From the NCBI GenBank assembly GCA_021234155.1, contig JAJEKV010000006.1, forward strand, positions 4,623,727-4,687,726: a DNA stretch of 64,000 nucleotides, written 5' to 3'. Shown here piece by piece: positions 61,607-64,000 of this stretch; within the stretch, counting starts at the first letter, position 1; every line of letters begins with the position of its first letter. Origin of the DNA: Isoetes taiwanensis (lineage: Eukaryota; Streptophyta; Lycopodiopsida; Isoetales; Isoetaceae). Below the pieces are notes generated by a model, which searched no databases, was not told the origin of the DNA, and was given only the letters and a program-made list of their open reading frames with translations. A program made the position numbers and the translations under genes.

Positions 61607-62412
61607 AATATCATCAATGTATTAACTTTGTGTTTAAAGGATGGATTTCAGTAGAGAAAACAATGCTTTGCAAGGAATATGGAGGGCAATTAAATTTACC
61701 TCTAAAGGCGACAATTTGGAAAGACAGTTCCATAACTTATGCTCAAAATGTCACCTTTAGAAGTAGTTAAGTACATCAACAAAAGATAGGTACAGATATG
61801 CAAAACACAAAATTTTGTTCTAGTTCATGGCATACTTTAATTCGTGATGGAACTCTAAATATCCATCTTCACATGGCGCACATCACCAAGGATCTAATGT
61901 TGTACCTTTTTGGATGCTATCGTGATATTTCCACTTCTCTTACACATAATGTCTTAGCTGATGTAAAAGTGAAATGCATGTTCAAGTCATTGGGGTAAAA
62001 GCATGAAAGGGTGTACGTACATCGTACTGAATTGAAGGACAAATTTGTGCTTTTTTGGGGTACATTTTAGATGTACATCAAGATACTATGGTTTGTCGTT
62101 TTGTGTCAGGTATGCAATGATTGCAAGATCATCCCTGACAGTGCCCCCGAGTTCTTGGTTAACCACCGAACCACCGAACCAATTCGAATGGATCCGTCCC
62201 TCCCTTTCCGAAATTCCCCCCTTTCACGGGACGAACACCGAACGAGTTCCAGAAGCAAACACATGCCAATTGAATCTACAAGAAATACAAATCAATTTCA
62301 ATCTGTTCATGGAGGGTGAGATTCCAATGGGAGTGATGGTTCTAAGTGCAAGTATGCCGACATTGGCCAGTGTTATGCCACAAAACAAATAAAGCAGCGT
62401 GTTGACAGGTCG
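61607..62412. other. Intergenic, possible exon remnants
   Basis: Short plus-strand frames, for example the 66-codon frame 61798-61998 and a stretch ending ASVMPQNK near 62390, have protein-like composition but no recognised family. Two GTACAT motifs lie near 62020-62085. Confidence 0.4.
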
Positions 62413-62835
62413 GTGGATTGCATCCTCAGTTGCTGGCAAACGCTTCGTCCAGATCAAAGATTAGTTTTTTGTGCTCGTTTGTTGCAAGATGACAGGCTTT
62501 TTTCTTTTTTCGAACCTGTAATTGGAAATCCTTCCGAAGTTATTGTTATGAAATCAATGATCAGAAACTTGAAAGATGGGCTTCAAGAAGTAAAGTCTGC
62601 TAATAGCAAAGATAAATTGGCTGCAAAACATTCACTGTTATCAATGATTGTTGGAAAAAAAGGAGATATAAACAAGAATGTTTCTTCAAAATTGCTAAAG
62701 ATACAGCCAAGAAATTTATCCAAAGCTGCAGCAAGAAGGAAGATAATGTCATTAAGTGGAGCAAATGTATGGGCTTTGGCAGGAAGGATGCCAAGATCAA
62801 ATAGAATCGATGATTCAATCAAATGTCGTCGTTAA
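62413..62835 (+). CDS. Unrecognised reading frame, possible relative of the WSDG transposase N-terminus
   Basis: A 140-codon frame opens MDCILSCWQTLRPDQRLVFC and ends SNRIDDSIKCRR. It is rich in K, S and L, with KAAARRKIMSLSGANVWALA as the most ordered part. Just after the stop the same strand reads IEFWLDNTKVSPKVRDVMKR. This recalls ITEFWKENSRVSPCKKDVV in the minus-strand transposase-like gene at 31724-34926. The similarity suggests a fragment of the same family, but it rests on one short block. No promoter or termination signals are recognised. Confidence 0.4.
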   Translation: MDCILSCWQTLRPDQRLVFCARLLQDDRLFSFFEPVIGNPSEVIVMKSMIRNLKDGLQEVKSANSKDKLAAKHSLLSMIVGKKGDINKNVSSKLLKIQPRNLSKAAARRKIMSLSGANVWALAGRMPRSNRIDDSIKCRR

Positions 62836-63139
62836 ATTGAATTTTGGCTTGATAATACCAAAGTTTCACCAAAGGTTAGAGATGTCATGAAGAGGAGAAC
62901 ACAAGCAATACAATACCTTGATATCTCACTGTGTTTGCTCTTGTAATTGAATCAATTCAGTTTTGGAGATTATGTTTTCTTCCAAAATTCTTTTCGCGGA
63001 CTTTCTTCCTCAGACATTCTAATTACGTTCGAGTGACACCGTTAATGAATACACATGGTTTTCATGAAATGTATTGCATTTTACATTGTTTACATTTTTA
63101 CATTGTTTACATAGGGGCAGAAATCTTGCAGTGATGTGC

Positions 63140-63450
63140 TATTAGGTACTTTTTAGATGTACATCCATTAACACTTACATGTCCATGCAGCTGCATTTAC
63201 ATGTACTTGAATATCAAAATTACATCATTTTACATTTTAGTGTACTTTCAGGTAATGAAGCCAAACAAATCATACATATGTACATTAGTTGTACTAATAT
63301 TGTAACATTAATGTGATGTACCAATATTGGAACATTAATTAGATGCACATTAGATGTACATTGGATGTACAGTAACAGATCAGTGGAACTGTTGGCTGTA
63401 CATTAGATGTACTGATGTACCCATCTTATGTACATCTGTTGTACATTCCA
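63140..63450. repeat. GTAC-rich degenerate repeat
   Basis: About fourteen GTAC tetramers within 310 bp, mostly as ATGTACAT, TTGTAC or ATGTACC, loosely repeated around ATTAGATGTACATT. No fixed period. GTAC is the core bound by plant SBP-domain factors, but simple degenerate repetition explains the density equally well. Confidence 0.6.
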
Positions 63451-63635
63451 GAAATATTATAAAAATTTGTTAAGTGTAAGTTGATTAGAATTGAACATAA
63501 GAAAGTTGAATTGCATAAACATTAAAAATAGTTTCAGTCATGGCAAAGATAAGAAATGGACAGGTTTTCATGTACAAATGGTTGATATATTTATATTGTG
63601 GACATAAATACAACACACCCAAAAATGAGCATGGC

Positions 63636-64000
63636 TCATAATTCATGACCAAGCTTCAAAATGTCAGTAGGAGCCTGATATCTTATGACTATTGCATCAT
63701 GTCTTCCAGCCCGCCGAGAGGCTGAAGAGATATCCTCTAAAGCAGTAGTCCATGCGGTTTCTATAGCACGTGCCACTGGCAAACCTTTCCATCCTACATG
63801 GCCTTCATCTTCCAGGATACGTGCCTTCCCCCAAGGGTTGTGCAACAAGTGATTTGCTGCCAATATACATTTCATGGTCGCTCGTTCCTCATAATTTTCA
63901 ATATGCTCAACCTTTTCCCAAAGTTCAGGAACAGCAGTATAGAGGCGATAATCGGTCCCCAACCCTATGTACTTGCAGCTTGTGTTGGTTTGTATTACCT
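63636..64000 (-). CDS. C-terminal part of an unrecognised conserved-looking protein (partial)
   Basis: The minus strand is open from the window edge (64000) to TGA at 63638-63636, about 120 codons. It reads VIQTNTSCKYIGLGTDYRLY, then PELWEKVEHIENYEERATMK, NPWGKARILEDEGHVGWKG, VARAIETAWTTALEDISS, and ends DILKLGHEL. Composition and lack of stops are those of a real exon. I do not recognise the family. The start lies outside the window, and an AG acceptor could lie at its upstream edge. Confidence 0.55.
   Translation of the reverse strand, partial: VIQTNTSCKYIGLGTDYRLYTAVPELWEKVEHIENYEERATMKCILAANHLLHNPWGKARILEDEGHVGWKGLPVARAIETAWTTALEDISSASRRAGRHDAIVIRYQAPTDILKLGHEL

Overview
The window reads as nuclear DNA of a flowering plant. 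It is AT-rich, has plant-type splice signals, a STIG1-type secreted peptide gene, a PPR-protein relic, Copia and Gypsy LTR retrotransposons, an L1-type LINE and MITEs. I cannot name the species. Most of it is a deep nest of transposable elements; few genes look intact.

Layout. 1-2405 is one arm of a large inverted duplication; the other arm is 44723-48425. Both carry the same unrecognised exon set (minus strand on the left, plus on the right), and the left arm runs off the window start. 6278-24029 is a minus-strand, apparently non-coding LTR retrotransposon ('E1') whose 5' LTR (right side) is truncated. Inside it sits a decayed Copia element (12764-20307, TSD GCACC), itself hit by a hAT-like MITE (13472-14074) and by a solo LTR of E1's own family (15050-16539, TSD TCCAT). 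Near its primer-binding site E1 carries five 74-nt stem-loop units with compensatory changes. A Gypsy element starting at 24030 interrupts the E1 5' LTR. It runs through gag, protease, RT and RNase H into integrase, where it is cut off at 37613.

The Gypsy body is split by a 7.7 kb DNA transposon (about 27465-35166). On the plus strand it carries a multi-exon relic with NIF/FCP1-type HAD phosphatase motifs. Facing it on the minus strand is a Cys-rich transposase-like gene with WSDGC...QFK and HGKGEHDG motifs. This two-gene element is the most unusual object in the window. Next comes a tandem LTR-internal-LTR-internal-LTR array of another, minimal LTR element (37614-44722), with a second copy of the hAT-like MITE.

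Right of the inverted-repeat arm the sequence is quieter: short tandem duplications, a PPR relic (50127-50564), a short but intact STIG1-like gene (53493-53774), a Helitron-like 5' terminus (54708), a nearly intact 6.7 kb LINE with a 16-bp target-site duplication (54855-61590), an unrecognised reading frame (62413-62835), a GTAC-rich stretch, and the C-terminal part of an unrecognised, apparently intact gene on the minus strand (63636-64000).

The TE layers give a relative order: E1 first, then Copia and Gypsy into E1, then MITE, solo-LTR progenitor and DNA transposon into those. A deletion later fused Gypsy integrase to the middle of an LTR of the tandem array.
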